In this document: positions 62,053 through 64,000 of the stretch, piece by piece
Layout of the letters: the number at the start of each line of letters is the position of its first letter
How positions within the stretch are numbered: position 1 is the first letter of the stretch
Origin: Strigamia acuminata
Lineage: Eukaryota > Arthropoda > Chilopoda > Geophilomorpha > Linotaeniidae
Assembly (NCBI GenBank): GCA_949358305.1
Contig: OX442314.1
Coordinates: forward strand, 58,475,369-58,539,368
DNA: 64,000 nt
Reading direction: 5' to 3'
Program-made: the position numbers and the translations under genes
The notes under the pieces: model-generated
Told to the model about the DNA's origin: nothing
Database searches by the model: none
The model's input: the letters and a program-made list of their open reading frames with translations, nothing else

Positions 62053-62350
62053 GTTAAAATGTTATTTTCTTTCCTAGATTGCTCGTGTCGCCATTTTCAC
62101 GCGGACCAGGCGAACGATTGCAGCAATTTATTTCAAGCGGTTGAAACGACGGCGATGAAAATATCCCGCATCCATTCAACTAAGTTTATCGATCTTTTTA
62201 TCGTTTTATTTTCCAAATTTATTTGTTAAAATGTCATTTTCTGTCCTAGATTGCTCGTGTCGCCATTTTCATGCGGATCACGTGAGCGATTGCTACAATT
62301 CAACGCCAGCGATTTATCGATGTTTTATCGTTTTATTTGCCAAAGTTTGA
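62053..62350 (+). repeat. Tandem duplication with about 172-bp period
   Basis: GTTAAAATGT.ATTTTCT, TCCTAGATTGCTCGTGTCGC and CATTTTCA.GCGGA occur at about 62055-62120 and again at about 62227-62290, followed in both by TATCGAT.TTTTATCGTTTTAT. The second unit ends next to the structured repeat copy 4. Confidence 0.7.
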
Positions 62351-62690
62351 AATGGGGGCAGCAAATCCAACTCTCTACCTCCTCGTGGTTGTCCCTGGAC
62401 CACTGGACTCGTTCCGGTTGGTACTAGATGAGAGCTCTGGTGTTTGATATTTCTGTGCTGGTTTATAAGTCATACAAACCAGTGAGTACAATATGGTTCT
62501 GTTAGCCTGCATCTCATAAATGAGTGTAGCATTTATCATACCAATGCGTGCAATGTGGTTCTGTTCGTCTGCATTCTATAAATGAGTGTGGCATTTATCA
62601 CATGGAATATTGGAGAGAGAATATTGGTTCTGTTAGTCTGCATTCTATAAATGAATGTGGCATTTATCCAATGTAACATTTAATTCAATT
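62350..62690 (+). repeat. Dispersed structured repeat, copy 4 (three hairpin units)
   Basis: The 5' block has AATCCAACTCTCTACCTCC, GTCCCTGGACCACTGG and GATGAGAGCTCTGG, then three units GGTTCTGTTAG.CTGCATTC-loop-GAGTGTGGCATTTATC with a period of about 63 bp. The most diverged of the copies in the 5' block but with the best preserved hairpins. Confidence 0.6.
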
Positions 62691-63085
62691 TAATTGTTAG
62701 TTTGCGAGTCGATTGGTATTTCGCTGGTGTACAGGTTTCAATTCGTTCTGTCTATTCCTTTGACAGTTCCATCGTGGTGATAAAATCGCTTTTAAAGAGT
62801 GTGATTCTGTATTGTAAAAAATTGAATATATTTTTTCCATTTTCGTTTTAAAATCCCTGCATCTAATAGATTTATTTTCTTACAGTTTAACGGTTTTAAT
62901 ATCCCACCAAAGGTCATTGAAGTAATTTTATGCTTTGATATTTAATGCATCCATTTAGAAATGCCTTAATTAAGCATATTTACATCAGAACAAGCTTTTT
63001 TGAAGCGCTCTGGAATTTTTTACATTGGATAATATTTATGAACTGCAATTAATTTAATTGAAATTGAAAAATTCTGTGCCTTTTA

Positions 63086-63479
63086 TCACTCCTTGTTTTG
63101 TGCTAAGGTCTGACTGGTAGGACGTTGGTTTTTCACGTGTTTGTTTCTGAATCGGTTCTGCCATTTGGAGCTAAGCAAATCCCTCACTCCAAAGGCCTTC
63201 TCGTCAGGTGGCACATATTTTTCAGCATTGCACACAGTTTTTCTTATGTCTTTTGCTGTAAAAAAGAAGCGAGTTTGCACATAATACAATACCATTTTTG
63301 GCAAAATATTTTCTACATGTTTTTGGTTTACACCACAAATCATTACAGACAGTTAATTGAGGTATTAAATCTAAAATGTCTACAAATATGTTGCCAACCA
63401 AGCTTGAATAATTCAAGTTGCCATCATTATCAGTTAACACTTTTTGTAGAAAATATTCTACTTGCAGTGGCTGGGACAT
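63086..63479 (-). pseudogene. Possible C-terminal fragment of a THAP-type transposase
   Basis: Two overlapping frames. One begins VEYFLQKVLTDNDGNLNYSS and the other has ILPKMVLYYVQTRFFFTAKD and KWQNRFRNKHVKNQ. A helical tail ending in R.FF..KDIRK resembles the C-termini of P-element/THAP9-like proteins. Frame changes are needed and the resemblance is weak. Confidence 0.3.
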
Positions 63480-63659
63480 TTAGAATCACCTAAATTCTCT
63501 GCCTTAAATCCGCAGACTTCTTTGGCCCGCCAGGCCTTGCTCTCAGTGGCGTCCAAGAACCGCACATGCAATTCTCGCCACTGCTTCACCTCAATCCAGA
63601 GCGGCATAACTTTCAAGTGTGCAAGGAAAAATCTAGATCTTTCAAATAAGTAAACAATT

Positions 63660-64000
63660 GGATAATTTATACTGTCATTTTAATTTTGCTGACCCATCTA
63701 ATACAAATAATAATACAAATTTAACTTACACTTGAGTTTTCAATCAAATAGGCTGAACATTTTCTGATTAATACTGCCTTGATTTTGTCCTCAGTGACTT
63801 AGTTGAAGCAAACGCCGAGAGGAGGTGACTGGTTAAAACATCATTTTTTAGAATTTCTCCTAAGTTCTAGTCTATTCTAAGTATATTAGGTTGCATGCAG
63901 ACGTAGATAAGCTAAGAAAAATTTCTTTTTCATCTTTTAATTTATTTTTTCAAATTTGTGACCTTAAGTTCAGTTAACTTCATAGTGGTGGGCCTCACCG
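63660..64000. other. Window end, nothing recognised
   Basis: AT-rich sequence without supported features. Confidence 0.5.

Noticed and set aside
1-64000. CRISPR arrays, bacterial operons or ribosome binding sites
   Set aside because: The sequence is eukaryotic; no spacer-type array or operon structure was seen.

Overview
The window looks like a transposon-dense, intron-poor stretch of an invertebrate nuclear genome, most likely an arthropod. The evidence is a metazoan ELOVL3/6-type elongase, a metazoan RPB5, a eukaryotic tRNA-Lys(UUU) without encoded CCA, splice-site-bounded gaps in several coding remnants, and a mix of Ty3/Gypsy, hAT, Tc1/mariner, PIF/Harbinger, THAP-linked, Mutator-like and LINE sequences. 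The long helical protein encoded at about 42-43 kb reminds me of multigene families in spiders, but that is recollection, so chelicerate is only a suggestion.

Layout. 1-8.6 kb: decayed transposon genes (Harbinger transposase, a USP-like cysteine protease, a Gypsy reverse transcriptase, a Mutator-like transposase, a recombinase-like ORF) with a small LRR gene at 5.3-5.8 kb. 8.5-11.5 kb: a short gene with a SUMO-interaction-like motif (the 'MSN' family), a YqaJ/PHD remnant and a truncated Gypsy copy. 12-19.8 kb: a Tc1/mariner remnant, an endogenous Rep-like gene (HUH nuclease plus helicase) and a probable solo LTR made largely of consecutive hairpins. 19.9-30 kb: more MSN copies, mixed with hAT and YqaJ/PHD remnants. 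30-33.1 kb: THAP- and Myb-like fragments. 33.7-38.3 kb: the best host genes (ELOVL3/6, POLR2E with a frameshift, tRNA-Lys), with a 2.3-kb hAT element carrying a nested 1.7-kb LTR. 39.7-45 kb: decayed Gypsy sequences, a long MSN relative and a Ulp1-like protease. 46.4-47.7 kb: an intact zinc-finger gene with a TATA box. 48.1-58.9 kb: a complete, apparently very young Ty3/Gypsy element on the minus strand with identical 623-bp LTRs, 4-bp target duplication, PPT, PBS-like site, gag, pol and a third ORF. 59-64 kb: mostly non-coding, with tandem duplications and another hairpin array.

The most unusual signals are these. (1) LTRs built of trains of short perfect hairpins; pairs of hairpins keep the loop while the stems change in a compensating way. 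(2) A dispersed non-coding family with an array of GCATTC/GAATG hairpins. (3) A Rep-like gene with CRESS-type motifs. (4) A recently duplicated family of short proteins with tandem SUMO-interaction-like motifs, one copy fused to a different helical C-terminus. (5) A Gypsy third ORF with a DnaJ-like zinc motif, also found elsewhere in the window as fragments.

All calls come from reading the sequence; no alignment, HMM or folding program was run.
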